A stretch of DNA of 55,512 bases from Candidatus Sabulitectum sp. (GTDB lineage: Bacteria > Fermentibacterota > Fermentibacteria > Fermentibacterales > JCC-6), in NCBI GenBank assembly GCA_023145375.1, contig JAGLDY010000068.1, forward strand, positions 1 through 55,512. The letters run 5' to 3'. The notes under the pieces were generated by a model that had not been told where the DNA came from, did not search any database, and saw only the letters and a list, made by a program, of their open reading frames with translations. This document shows positions 7,817 to 16,794 of the stretch, one piece after another (within the stretch, counting starts at the first letter, position 1; each line of letters starts with the position of its first letter). Made by a program: the position numbers and the translations under genes.

Positions 7817-9575
7817 AGACGGCGAACTGAGCAGATACCTTGAACTTGCTTTTAATCAGGCAAAAGAGCTTGTTTACATCAAGGACAGTCAACTGCAATA
7901 CCTTACCTGCAACTGGGCTTTTGCAGACTTTTTCGGAATGGACAGCCCTGAAAAAGCAGAAGGCCTCTGCCCTGCTGATATCATGCCTCACCTTACAGCA
8001 GAGGAAGATACTAGGACTGACAAGCAGGCAATGGACGGCAGTTTCTCTCTCAGATCGGTTCTTGCTTTCAAAGAGGCTGATGGGAAAAACCGTGTTTTCA
8101 GTTGCCTGAAAGTACCTCTCCTTGAGTTTGATTCGCCGATTGGTGTGTTCTGTATCATGAGAGATATTTCCGACGAGGAAGACCAGATGGAAGAGTACCG
8201 CAGCCGGGAGGCAGTGAGTTCTGCCATAATAAAGAATGCCCCTGTTGGTATTTCCGTCCGGGACTCTCTGGGCAATCTTCTCTCCTACAACAGGGCCTGG
8301 CAGAAGATATGGGACAGTACAGACAAAGAGATACAAGCCGACATTGATCGCAAGCGGACTGAGCTGAAGCTGGATCTCACCGATTCTTATCTCTCCAGCT
8401 TCCATGACAAACTTCTTCAAGTATACACAGCCGGTGGTGAGTTCTTTGTTCCTGAAGCAAAAACACACAAGAAAAGGGATGGTCTGGACGTCTGGGTATC
8501 CCAGCACTTTTATGCGATATTGAATCCAGACAGTTCTGTTCAGAGGGTCGTTGTACTTACCGTTGACATCTCCGATCAGGTGTATGGCAGGAAAGCGCTG
8601 AAAACCACTCAAAAGAACTACAAGAAGCTGTCAGAGACCATTCCTGTTGGCGTATTCAGAAGCGAGATCAGAGAGAACGGTCTGATCCTTTCCATGAACC
8701 CCGCCTTCAGAAGAATGTTCGGATTCCCCGAGGATAACGCAAAAAATGTAAGAATTCTGGATCTGCTGGCGGATCCTGCGGAAGAAAACAAGATCTTCAC
8801 CATCCTGCGGCAACAGGAAAGAATCGATGATCGTGAGATCATCCTGAAAAAAGCTGACGGCTCCAGATTCTGGGCTTCGTTCACAATGAGTACACTTACA
8901 GAAGCCTCGGTTACTATAGCCGAGGGAGTTATTACAGATATAACAGGAAGAATGAATGCGTTTCAGCAGTTGCAGAAAACCATTGACGGGGTTGTTCTTG
9001 CCATGAGCAGGCTTGTGGATATGAAAGATCCCTATACCTCCGGTCACCAGAAAAGGGTAGCTGATCTTGCCTGTGCCATTGGTTCGGAACTGGGGATGAA
9101 AAGACATCTGGTAGATGGACTTAAAATTGCAGGGATTCTCCATGACATCGGCAAGATGGCGGTACCCACTGAGATTCTCACCAAACCGGGTCCAATAACA
9201 AGAAGCGAGATGCTGCTTCTCCGTGAACACGCAGAAGACGGGTATGACATTCTTAAATCAATTGACTTCCCGTGGCCTGTGGCCGACATCGTACTTCAAC
9301 ACCATGAAAGAATTGACGGCAGCGGTTACCCCCTGGGTATAAAAGGACAGGAAATCCGGCTTGAAGCCAAAATACTTGCCGTGGCTGATGTTGTAGAAGC
9401 CATGGCCACGATGAGACCCTACAGAGCAAGCCTGGGTCTTCATGAAGCCCTTCAGAACATCACCGCAGGTTCAGGAGTGATATTCGACAGACAGGTAGTA
9501 GAGGCCTGCATGAGACTGTTCATGGAAAAGAATTACCATCTTCCGGAAGAAACAACCTTTAACAATGCTAATTAG
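7806..9575 (+). CDS. Triple-PAS HD-GYP protein (cyclic di-GMP phosphodiesterase)
   Basis: 589 residues, starting at a TTG 7 bases after GGAG and overlapping the pepF stop by 11 bases. Three PAS domains lie at about 10-125, 130-260 and 265-385 (for example YIKDSQLQYLTCNWAFADFF). A C-terminal HD-GYP domain (about 390-580) has HDIGK at 446-450 and HHERIDGSGYP from 499. HD-GYP enzymes hydrolyse cyclic di-GMP to pGpG or GMP. All motif residues are intact, so the enzyme is probably active and controlled by ligands or redox state at the PAS domains. No membrane segment or receiver domain is seen. The stop overlaps the converging DUF116 gene by 4 bases. Confidence 0.88.
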   Translation: MRSKDGELSRYLELAFNQAKELVYIKDSQLQYLTCNWAFADFFGMDSPEKAEGLCPADIMPHLTAEEDTRTDKQAMDGSFSLRSVLAFKEADGKNRVFSCLKVPLLEFDSPIGVFCIMRDISDEEDQMEEYRSREAVSSAIIKNAPVGISVRDSLGNLLSYNRAWQKIWDSTDKEIQADIDRKRTELKLDLTDSYLSSFHDKLLQVYTAGGEFFVPEAKTHKKRDGLDVWVSQHFYAILNPDSSVQRVVVLTVDISDQVYGRKALKTTQKNYKKLSETIPVGVFRSEIRENGLILSMNPAFRRMFGFPEDNAKNVRILDLLADPAEENKIFTILRQQERIDDREIILKKADGSRFWASFTMSTLTEASVTIAEGVITDITGRMNAFQQLQKTIDGVVLAMSRLVDMKDPYTSGHQKRVADLACAIGSELGMKRHLVDGLKIAGILHDIGKMAVPTEILTKPGPITRSEMLLLREHAEDGYDILKSIDFPWPVADIVLQHHERIDGSGYPLGIKGQEIRLEAKILAVADVVEAMATMRPYRASLGLHEALQNITAGSGVIFDRQVVEACMRLFMEKNYHLPEETTFNNAN

Positions 9576-10246
9576 GTAGCCAAATCCACCTGACCGGTAA
9601 GACGGCCAATGGTCTTCTCCACTGTAATAATGTCCACCGTGGTATCAAGACAGTCCCCCGCCGGCCGCTGATTCTCAACGCCTGCCACCGGTACAGGATG
9701 GGCATCCAGCATCCCCTGTCCCAGATCCCGGGGACAGGCAACAGCAACCACTGCAAGAGGTTTCAACTCTATTATATGACGTCTTGCCAGGGTACCCCCG
9801 GTTGCAATTGCTATCTTGACCCCTGTGCGATCAGCCAGGTCAAGAAGCGCTCCCACAGGGCATTGACCGCATCTGACACAGTTGTACGGATCAAAAGTTA
9901 TCCTGCGCTGGCATTCATGCCTTTGAAGGCAGTGTGGAAGAAGAAGAAGGATCCTGCCTGCAGGAACTTTTCCCCCGAACTTCAGCAGGGTTTTCTCTGA
10001 TCCAAGAGTAATAACCATTTCCTCAGGGGCAAAACCCTCCCCGCCAAACAATCCAGCAAGCGGTTTCAGCACATGAAAAGAGAGTGAGAGAAAAAGATTC
10101 GTTCTGAACAGACCGAAGGTGTTAACCAGAACTACTGTAGCAACAAGCCCGTACCACTGGCGGGTAAGAAGAAGAACAATAACCCCGGGGAAAAGAGAAA
10201 AAATCGTTAATCCCAGGTGATAGTGAAACTGACTTCTATTCTTCAC
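9572..10246 (-). CDS. DUF116 family cysteine-rich membrane protein
   Basis: 224 residues starting at a GTG that overlaps the fmt stop. Two N-terminal membrane helices (about 10-55) precede a domain with CLQRHEC and NCVRCGQCPVG, then IATGGTLARR and VAVACPRDL. These are DUF116 signatures; the conserved cysteines suggest a metal or Fe-S site, but no function is established. It is the last gene of the upp-to-DUF116 operon, after def and fmt, a neighbour pair often seen for this family. A role linked to formyl-methionine processing is only an inference from position. Confidence 0.8.
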   Translation of the reverse strand: MKNRSQFHYHLGLTIFSLFPGVIVLLLTRQWYGLVATVVLVNTFGLFRTNLFLSLSFHVLKPLAGLFGGEGFAPEEMVITLGSEKTLLKFGGKVPAGRILLLLPHCLQRHECQRRITFDPYNCVRCGQCPVGALLDLADRTGVKIAIATGGTLARRHIIELKPLAVVAVACPRDLGQGMLDAHPVPVAGVENQRPAGDCLDTTVDIITVEKTIGRLTGQVDLAT

Positions 10247-11153
10247 TAAGAAGAACCCCCTTCCGGATCCTGTAGCCCCTCACATACTCCGCAGACGTCA
10301 TTCTGCGCTTTCCCTGGGGCTGAACTTCCAGAAGTCTCAAAGAGTCGCTGCCACATCCAACAACAAGTGGAACTTCTTCAAGCACCTCTCCCGGCCTGCC
10401 CTGCAGGGTTGAAGTTTCAGCTGAGTATATCTTCAGAAGACCGGTCCGGTTCACTGTTCTTGCTCCGGGAACAGGATTGAACGCCAGCACCATTCTTCGT
10501 ATCTCATCAGCTGAGCTCTTCCAGGAGATCATTGCTTCCTCAGAAGTAACCTTCTCTGCGTAGCTTTCTGCACCCGCCTGAGGCACAGCTTTCAATGTTC
10601 CATTCGCATAATCAGTAAGAACTTCCGACAAGGATGAGGCTGCTGACTCCGCCAGCGAATCCTCCAGTTCACCTGCTGTTTCATATCCAGTCAGTTCGTG
10701 GTTTATCGTGTAAAGGATGTCACCGGTGTCCCAGCCATTGTCAGTTATCATAAAAGAGACAGCTGTGATCTTGTCGCCGTCCAGAATGGTTCTGATAATA
10801 GGAGCAGCACCCCGGTGCCATGGAAGAAGCGAAGGATGAATATTCACAACCCCCAGTGGGGCAATTCCCAGGAACCAGTCAGGGAGCCAGCCCCCGTATG
10901 ATGCGCTGACCATAACATCAGGCAACATTTCTTTGATCATGTCCCTGATCTCCGTAAGCTTCTCCGGCTGAAGAAGTCTGATCCCGAGTTCATCCGCCAG
11001 GATCGCCACGGGAGGTCTTGTGATCTTTCTTCCCCGCCCTGATCTTCTGTCCGGACGGGAGATAACCAGAGAAACCTGAATATCCTCAGTGTTGTGCAAA
11101 GCTTTAAGGGCTGGAAGCGCAAACGCAGAAGTCCCGAGAAAGATCAGTTTCAA
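10236..11153 (-). CDS. fmt: Methionyl-tRNA formyltransferase
   Basis: 305 residues. Transfers a formyl group from 10-formyl-tetrahydrofolate to Met-tRNA(fMet), needed for initiation. Seen: N-terminal LIFLGTSAFALPAL, the formyl-folate site HPSLLPWHRGAAPI (residues about 110-125), the TGDI loop, and a C-terminal OB-like domain (GRPGEVLEEVPLVVGCG). The start is a TTG overlapping the def stop (TTGA). Def and Fmt act at opposite ends of the same formyl-methionine cycle, hence the pairing. Confidence 0.96.
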   Translation of the reverse strand: MKLIFLGTSAFALPALKALHNTEDIQVSLVISRPDRRSGRGRKITRPPVAILADELGIRLLQPEKLTEIRDMIKEMLPDVMVSASYGGWLPDWFLGIAPLGVVNIHPSLLPWHRGAAPIIRTILDGDKITAVSFMITDNGWDTGDILYTINHELTGYETAGELEDSLAESAASSLSEVLTDYANGTLKAVPQAGAESYAEKVTSEEAMISWKSSADEIRRMVLAFNPVPGARTVNRTGLLKIYSAETSTLQGRPGEVLEEVPLVVGCGSDSLRLLEVQPQGKRRMTSAEYVRGYRIRKGVLLSEE

Positions 11154-11677
11154 TCCAGTGACTCGCCCCCTCGCAGTTTCTTCAGCTTTCCTTTGAGAAG
11201 TTTCCTTTTAATAGGGCTCAGTCTGTCCACGTAAAGAATACCGTCAAGGTGATCGTTCTCGTGCTGAATAAGCCTTGCCCCCAGATCACCGACATCCAGA
11301 AAAAAAGTATTCCCTCTAAGATCCAGTGCCTTTATCTTTACCATTGATGGACGGGAGAGAGTCTCGTAGATCCCCGGGATACTGAGACATCCCTCTTCTC
11401 GCTTCTCCATTTCACCGTATGGCTCTATTTCCGGGTTGATGAAAACCACATGTCCGTTCAGCTCCTCGAGGCGATCCGGAGTTGCGATGAACAATCTCAC
11501 AGATCTACCAACCTGTGGAGCTGCCAGACCCAGACCATCATGGGATTCCAAAACCTTTTCCATAAATCTGACCAGTCCGGTTATCTCCGGTACATCATCG
11601 GGAAATACCACTGGTCTGGCCTTCTGCCTTAGAACCGGATCACCAATTATCCTTACTGCGTTCAGCAGGTTTTTCAT
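11150..11677 (-). CDS. def: Peptide deformylase
   Basis: 175 residues. Removes the formyl group from new protein N-termini; Fe or Zn enzyme. The three family motifs are present: GLGLAAPQVG, EEGCLSIPG and QHENDHLDG (the HExxH metal motif). The ATG overlaps the yajC stop by 4 bases and the gene is directly followed by fmt. Confidence 0.96.
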   Translation of the reverse strand: MKNLLNAVRIIGDPVLRQKARPVVFPDDVPEITGLVRFMEKVLESHDGLGLAAPQVGRSVRLFIATPDRLEELNGHVVFINPEIEPYGEMEKREEGCLSIPGIYETLSRPSMVKIKALDLRGNTFFLDVGDLGARLIQHENDHLDGILYVDRLSPIKRKLLKGKLKKLRGGESLD

Positions 11678-12057
11678 GTGGCAGGAACTTCTTCACTAAG
11701 AATGGTCAGAGCACTGCGGTCAACATCGATCTTTACAGAGTCAGCAATTCTTACTGTAACAACATCACCCTTGAGGTTAGTTATCACACCGTGGATACCG
11801 CCACCGGTGACCACATTGTTACCCTTCTGCATGGATTCACGCATTTCCTTCATCTTCTTGGACTGCTTCTGCTGAGGTCTGATGATCAGGAAGTAAAAGA
11901 TACCCACCATTGCAACTATAGGCAGAATACCCATGATCCCGCCTGAACCCATGCAACCGGCCGGGGAAGTAGTTTCCTCAGTACCCCCAGGTGCATCCTG
12001 GGCTATGGCTATTGCTGCAAGAACGACCGGGGCTGTGATTATACTGCTGATTTTCAT
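11674..12057 (-). CDS. yajC: YajC, preprotein translocase accessory subunit
   Basis: 127 residues with a signal-like N-terminus, a Gly/Met-rich linker and the YajC core: one membrane helix (LPIVAMVGIFYFLIIRPQQK) followed by KKMKEMRESMQKGNNVVTGG and a small beta-rich cytoplasmic part. YajC associates with SecDF. The extra N-terminal segment (QDAPGGTEETTSPAGCMG) makes it a little longer than the common 90-110 residues. No secD or secF is adjacent; the neighbours are ftsX and def. Confidence 0.9.
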   Translation of the reverse strand: MKISSIITAPVVLAAIAIAQDAPGGTEETTSPAGCMGSGGIMGILPIVAMVGIFYFLIIRPQQKQSKKMKEMRESMQKGNNVVTGGGIHGVITNLKGDVVTVRIADSVKIDVDRSALTILSEEVPAT

Positions 12058-12059
12058 TT

Positions 12060-12920
12060 TTACCTTTCTTTTTCGTATGAGCCGGCAAGGGCACCGACAG
12101 TTCCGGTGACCGCACCGAGTAAGATAACAAGAACAATCCAGGAGAGGGGCATAAACCTGTGAGTTACTGCACTTGAAAGTACCTCCGACAGTACCGCTGC
12201 CAGGGCCAGCCCGCCTGCAGATCCTGCAATTCCCATGAATATCCCCTCAATAACAAAGGGAACCCTGATAAACCACCATGGAGCACCAACAGTTCTCATG
12301 ATGTCAACTGTCAGCGATCTTCGAACAACCGAAAGTCTTACCGTATAAAAAACAACAAGGGAAATACTTGATACAAGGACTATGCCCAGCAGAATTACCA
12401 GTCGTCTGATAGTGGTTACAGTCTTCATCAGACCTGGAAGATAGCTCTCTCCGTATACTGCGTCATCAACCCCTTCCATGGCTCTTATTGATCTTGACAG
12501 ATCTTCTATTCTTCCCTGGCTCATTGCTTCACCGTCAAAAGCAACCTGAAGAGATGCAGGCAGTCTGAATTCAGAACCCATCACATCAAGAAGGTCTATT
12601 CTTCCAGGAAGTTCAGCCCGAAAGAGAGCATCGGCTTCCTGTGGAGAGACGTAGTAAACTGATTTAACGCCCTGCAGGCTGCTTACAAGATCACCGATAA
12701 CTCTGCCCTCTACCTGGGTAATATCTCTTTCCAGAAATACTTCCATTCCAGCAAGGCTCTCTTCTCTGTCCATAATATTCTGCAGATTCCACGAGATGAT
12801 AAGAAAAGTGTTAAACACTATGAAAGCCATGGCAACCATGAGCAATGTGATCAGACGGGCTCCCGGTTTTGAATGAAGGTTGATAGCTATCTCGCGCAAT
12901 GCGGATCGGATGATACTCAT
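12060..12920 (-). CDS. ftsX: FtsX-like permease
   Basis: About 286 residues. The ATG at 12920 overlaps the ftsE stop as ATGA, so it is preferred to an in-frame start 8 codons upstream. One N-terminal membrane helix (LITLLMVAMAFIVFNTFLI), a periplasmic domain (about 50-160) and three C-terminal helices give the FtsX layout. FtsEX transmits ATP-driven movements across the membrane to activate peptidoglycan hydrolases, often via M23 proteins; an M23 gene is in the same operon (21798-23213). Confidence 0.9.
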   Translation of the reverse strand: MSIIRSALREIAINLHSKPGARLITLLMVAMAFIVFNTFLIISWNLQNIMDREESLAGMEVFLERDITQVEGRVIGDLVSSLQGVKSVYYVSPQEADALFRAELPGRIDLLDVMGSEFRLPASLQVAFDGEAMSQGRIEDLSRSIRAMEGVDDAVYGESYLPGLMKTVTTIRRLVILLGIVLVSSISLVVFYTVRLSVVRRSLTVDIMRTVGAPWWFIRVPFVIEGIFMGIAGSAGGLALAAVLSEVLSSAVTHRFMPLSWIVLVILLGAVTGTVGALAGSYEKER

Positions 12921-13603
12921 GATTTCTGCTCCAGCTCGATCCACTGGTCTGCCCCGCGGAGAACGCCTTTGTCAAGGAAGAGGAAACGGCCTTTGCCCGC
13001 AGGAACCTGCCTTGGATCATGGGTAGCCATGACAACAGTGGTCCCGCCTCTGTTTATCTCCAGAAGAAGATCAACAACTTCCCGGGAGACTTCAGGGTCA
13101 AGATTGCCGGTGGGCTCATCTGCAAGGAGTATCACCGGATGCCCGACCATTGCCCTCGCAATAGCCACTCTCTGCTGTTCACCACCACTGAGTTCGTGGG
13201 GAAAAGAATTCCTTCTGTGGCTTAGTCCCATTCTTGCAAGCAGAGAAATAACCCTTTTCTGAACCACTCTACTTCCTGCACCTGTTACCTGCAGGGGTAA
13301 AGCTACATTCTCGAAAATGGTTCTGCTGTGAAGAAGTCTAAAGTCCTGAAACACTATGCCTATCTTCCTTCTAAGTCTCGGGAGCTCTCTTTTCCTTATT
13401 CTGTCAGATCTAAATCCGCTGACCTCCACGATACCGAAATCCGGTTTGTCGCCCATCCAGATCAGTCTCAAAAGGGTAGTCTTCCCCGCACCGCTTGGGC
13501 CTGAGATAACAAGGAACTCTCCCTGTTTGATCTCCATATCTACCTTGTCCAGAGCAGGCCATCTGCCGTAACTCATTCGAACACCGCTCATGGTTACAAG
13601 CAA
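12917..13603 (-). CDS. ftsE: FtsE-like ABC transporter ATPase
   Basis: 228 residues, a single ABC ATPase domain: Walker A GPSGAGKTTLLRLI, Q-loop VFQDFRLL, signature LSGGEQQRVAIARA, Walker B VILLADEPTGNLDP, switch His in MATHD. Partner of FtsX at the division site. The TTG at 13603, with GAGGAG five bases upstream, overlaps the end of the S4 gene and gives an N-terminus that matches the family better than the ATG at 13591. Confidence 0.93.
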   Translation of the reverse strand: MLVTMSGVRMSYGRWPALDKVDMEIKQGEFLVISGPSGAGKTTLLRLIWMGDKPDFGIVEVSGFRSDRIRKRELPRLRRKIGIVFQDFRLLHSRTIFENVALPLQVTGAGSRVVQKRVISLLARMGLSHRRNSFPHELSGGEQQRVAIARAMVGHPVILLADEPTGNLDPEVSREVVDLLLEINRGGTTVVMATHDPRQVPAGKGRFLFLDKGVLRGADQWIELEQKS

Positions 13604-13866
13604 TCCTGCTCCTCTCTGTGAACAACATCGTAAAGTGCAGTTCTGTCCTTTCTGGACACATTCTTTGTGGCGGGAACAACAAGAACTTTTATAGTTATTC
13701 TTTCCCCGTCAGGCTTTGTAAGGGCAATAACTGAACCGGTCTCCACAGCAGCTGACGCTTTTACCGGAGAGCCGTTCAGATCAACGGCCCCTGAAGAGAT
13801 CGCCTTAGCTGCAATAGACCTTGTCTTCAGCAGACCGGTCACCTTGAGAAAAAGATCAATTCTCAT
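13594..13866 (-). CDS. S4-domain RNA-binding protein (Hsp15/RqcP-like)
   Basis: 90 residues made almost wholly of one S4 domain: RIDLFLKVTGLLKTRSIAAK, then DLNGSPVKASAAVETGSVI. Small S4 proteins of this type (Hsp15, RqcP) bind ribosomal or tRNA structures, often on stalled 50S subunits; which one applies here is not decidable. It overlaps surA by 11 bases upstream and ftsE downstream, so it is translated within the operon. Confidence 0.88.
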   Translation of the reverse strand: MRIDLFLKVTGLLKTRSIAAKAISSGAVDLNGSPVKASAAVETGSVIALTKPDGERITIKVLVVPATKNVSRKDRTALYDVVHREEQDCL

Positions 13867-15124
13867 CTGAAAGATTCATCACCACTGGGATATCAGCCTT
13901 AAGTGATTCCACCATCCCCGAGTAGTAATTCTGCCAGTAAACAGATTGAAGCATGGAAGTGAGTTCCTCATCGGAAAAGTCTTCCCAGTCGATACTCTGT
14001 TCCTCGCTTGCTCTGAATATGGCAACAGCCATATCCTGTTCCACCGCTACAGGTACAGATATCTCTCCTGGCTCCAGATCGATCACTGCGTGCCTCATCT
14101 CACCCTCCCAGGCTCCGATGTTCACCGTTCCAAGACTGCCGCCGGCATGAGCAGGATCCGGGTCTCTACTGTATTCCACAACAGCCTCTGAAAAGGATCT
14201 TCCAGCTTCAAACTCTGCCACCAGATCTTCTGCAAGAAGTATGGTTTTATCCAGATCGGAAGAAGTGAGCTGGGCGATAATAATAATATGACTGGCTCTT
14301 ACCCTCTGGTCATCCCTATCGGTAAGTTTTATCAGATGAACACCGAAAGGGGTCAAGAAAGGACCGGCGATCTCGCCGGGTTCCAGGGAGTAGGCCACAC
14401 CTTCAAAAGTGGCTGTCATGTCACCTCTGCCGAACCAGTCCAGATCTCCTCCAGAAGAGGCGGAGCCATCCTGCGAATACGCTGTTGCTGCTGCTGAGAA
14501 AGTTGTTTCGCCGGACTCTATGGCAAGTCTCACATCTGCAAGTAAAGTTTCTGCTTCCCCTGTGTCTCCCGGCAGGACAGGAAGGTATATCCAGCTGAGA
14601 TTTGTGGGTGCAAGAACCTCCTCAACTGTTTCAGGATGCTGGGTAAAGAATGCCCTTGCATCGGAAGGCATGGTATTCATTGCACTGCCGGCTTTCACCC
14701 GGACATAGTTCTCGCTGGCTATCCTGTCTCCCATCTGAGAGGTGTAGCTGTCTCTCAGGGTAGCTTCGGTCATTCCCACAGAAGCAAGATAGTCGGTGAA
14801 TTCCTGCTGGGAATAAAAACTGCTTTTCAACTCTTCAAGGGCGTTATCAACAGCATCTTCAATTTCCTCGCGACCGGGATAAAGGTCTTCCCGTCTTGCC
14901 CCCTCCACAAGAAGTTTGTCTTCAATGAGCTGTTCTAAAGCAAGCTGATAGGACGGGTTGTGCTGATCGTACTGAAAAGCAGAGTCCTGGTCTATTCCTG
15001 ATTCTATCAGGAGAGAAACCACATCGGAATGCAGCACAGGCTCTGAACCCACAACTGCCACAACTCTTTCCAGGGTCATGGGAACCGAGAGAAGAACGGT
15101 AACACACAGTACTATGTTCATCAA
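13856..15124 (-). CDS. SurA-like periplasmic chaperone with two parvulin domains
   Basis: 422 residues. A signal peptide (about 1-18) leads into a SurA-N-like helical domain starting ERVVAVVGSEPVLHSDV. Two parvulin-type prolyl isomerase domains follow at about 165-270 (SGGDLDWFGRGDMTATFEGV, FGVHLIKL) and 275-370 (RASHIIII, AGGSLGTVNIG). SurA chaperones carry outer-membrane proteins to the BAM complex. The start is a TTG or the ATG directly after it, overlapping the previous stop. It is the last of four related genes in a row. Confidence 0.85.
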   Translation of the reverse strand: MMNIVLCVTVLLSVPMTLERVVAVVGSEPVLHSDVVSLLIESGIDQDSAFQYDQHNPSYQLALEQLIEDKLLVEGARREDLYPGREEIEDAVDNALEELKSSFYSQQEFTDYLASVGMTEATLRDSYTSQMGDRIASENYVRVKAGSAMNTMPSDARAFFTQHPETVEEVLAPTNLSWIYLPVLPGDTGEAETLLADVRLAIESGETTFSAAATAYSQDGSASSGGDLDWFGRGDMTATFEGVAYSLEPGEIAGPFLTPFGVHLIKLTDRDDQRVRASHIIIIAQLTSSDLDKTILLAEDLVAEFEAGRSFSEAVVEYSRDPDPAHAGGSLGTVNIGAWEGEMRHAVIDLEPGEISVPVAVEQDMAVAIFRASEEQSIDWEDFSDEELTSMLQSVYWQNYYSGMVESLKADIPVVMNLSDEN

Positions 15125-15951
15125 TGGACTACCTCCGCAGATAATCTGTTTTCTGTTGATAGAAGTACACTGTCAATTAAAGTATTAATTTCGGCGTTGT
15201 AAAGTTCCTCCGCAACACTTCTCATCACCCGGAGAGAATCTGTGATCGCGCGGGTCTCTGAAACCTTGAAGATGTGCCATCCTATGCTGGAAGGCACAAC
15301 CTCGCTGAGTCCGTCAAGAAGAGCAATGTTCGTTGGAAGCCCCTGTGCAAGTATTTCACCACCGGTGATAAATCCAAGATCTCCACCAATTGCTGCTTTC
15401 TGCCCAAGGGAGGAATTCTGTGCTGTCACCTGAAAATTCTGACCCCATCCCAGACGGACATGCAGAGAGTCCGCAATGACACTGTCTGCTGCAATGATCT
15501 GATAATAGTGTCTTTCTACAAGATAGAGCTCAGGGTTTGCCTGCATGCAGGCTTGAACTTCAGCATCTGAAGGTGAAGCTACCGATCCAATGACATGATC
15601 AACCATAAGGTCCCTGAGATAGAGCTGCTTTGCCCGTTCCTGAACAAATCTGCTCACCGCTGGATTCTCCAGCCCAGCCTCCTCTGCGGCACAGGCAAGG
15701 AGTTGATCCCGGGTCCAGGCATCTACCGCCCCCTCCCCAGCTCTGATAACAGCAAGATCAGAGGAATAGAGAACATGTGGACCCACAGTGGCCGCTATCT
15801 CTCTTCCAGGATCTCCCGGCTGGGTAATGGCAGTTGAATCGTTCTGAGCCGTTGCTGTCCCTGAATGGGGAACAAGAATGAACAGGGTAACTGCAACAAC
15901 AATACCTGTAATTATCCAGAGCATCAGAGGCATTGATCTTATCATATACAT
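15121..15951 (-). CDS. Membrane-anchored parvulin-like protein
   Basis: 276 residues with one N-terminal membrane helix (about 8-27) and a periplasmic part. Residues about 45-130 resemble the helical arm of SurA/PpiD. The later part has only half of the parvulin signatures (GGDLGFITGGEILAQGL, then PSSIGWHIFKVSET). Catalytic prolyl-isomerase activity is doubtful; a holdase or chaperone role is more likely. The stop overlaps the SurA-like gene, and 10 bases separate it from the gene upstream. Confidence 0.7.
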   Translation of the reverse strand: MYMIRSMPLMLWIITGIVVAVTLFILVPHSGTATAQNDSTAITQPGDPGREIAATVGPHVLYSSDLAVIRAGEGAVDAWTRDQLLACAAEEAGLENPAVSRFVQERAKQLYLRDLMVDHVIGSVASPSDAEVQACMQANPELYLVERHYYQIIAADSVIADSLHVRLGWGQNFQVTAQNSSLGQKAAIGGDLGFITGGEILAQGLPTNIALLDGLSEVVPSSIGWHIFKVSETRAITDSLRVMRSVAEELYNAEINTLIDSVLLSTENRLSAEVVH

Positions 15952-15961
15952 CCCCGTTCGT

Positions 15962-16777
15962 TTATATGTGATTCAGCAGTCGTTCAGGCCACATGTTTAC
16001 AACATGCTCTTCCCGCAGACCATCAAGCATCTCCACCAGAAGTACTTCCTGCCTGGCAGACACAAGCTCCATTGATGCAAGTTCCTCGGCCTCATCTGGA
16101 GAAAGCGGAGTAGCCATGGGTGCTTTCTCCATAAGCTGGATAACGTGGAACCCCATGGGGGTTTCAACTATCCCGGATATCTCTCCTGTGGAAAGCTGAC
16201 AGACAGCTTCCATGAAATCAGGAGACGCCATACCTCTGGTCATCCAGCCAAGGGCTCCACCTGACGAGGCACTGGGACCAACGGAAAACTGACCGGCAAG
16301 CGTTGCAAAATCCTCACCGGAGTTCAGCCTGGCAAGAACTGAAGACGCAAGAATGTGATCAGGCAACAGTATGTGCCTTACATTGTACTGAAGAGTGTAT
16401 GTCTCTCCCCATACGTCCACGTAGTTCTCCACTTCCAGCAGGGACACCTCCACATCATCCAGAATGTCTGTGATGTAGGCTTCAAGAACTATCTGATTTA
16501 CAGTCTGCTCTATCACAGCAGCCACATCGGGTCTTGTAGCAATACCGCTATCCTCAGCGGCTGTGAGAATAAGCTGTTCTCTGATCCATGATTCAAGTAT
16601 CTCAGCAGCTGCAGCCTCAGTGGTTATACCATAGTTGGAAATTTCCCCGGGACCACCAACCATGCCAAGCAGGTCGTCCCAGGTGAGTTCGGTAGAATTT
16701 ACTGAAGCCAGTACATCACCAGCGGCAGAACCAGAGAGAAATGCCACAGGGATAATAAGGTAAGCAAGTTTCTTCAT
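15962..16777 (-). CDS. Periplasmic parvulin-type peptidyl-prolyl isomerase (PpiC/SurA-like)
   Basis: 271 residues with a cleavable signal peptide (MKKLAYLIIPVAFLSGSAAG). After a SurA-N-like arm comes one full parvulin domain: VRHILLPDHILA, DFATLAGQFSVGPSASSGGA, LGWMTRGMASPDFMEAV, GFHVIQLMEKAP. It has the cleanest isomerase motif set of the four clustered genes. Likely role: folding or escorting secreted and outer-membrane proteins. Confidence 0.82.
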   Translation of the reverse strand: MKKLAYLIIPVAFLSGSAAGDVLASVNSTELTWDDLLGMVGGPGEISNYGITTEAAAAEILESWIREQLILTAAEDSGIATRPDVAAVIEQTVNQIVLEAYITDILDDVEVSLLEVENYVDVWGETYTLQYNVRHILLPDHILASSVLARLNSGEDFATLAGQFSVGPSASSGGALGWMTRGMASPDFMEAVCQLSTGEISGIVETPMGFHVIQLMEKAPMATPLSPDEAEELASMELVSARQEVLLVEMLDGLREEHVVNMWPERLLNHI

Positions 16778-16794
16778 ATCAGTTTTCCTTCCAT

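Noticed and set aside
7773..8612. Antisense open frame of 279 codons opposite the triple-PAS HD-GYP gene
   Set aside because: Covers conserved PAS coding sequence; no ribosome site or family.
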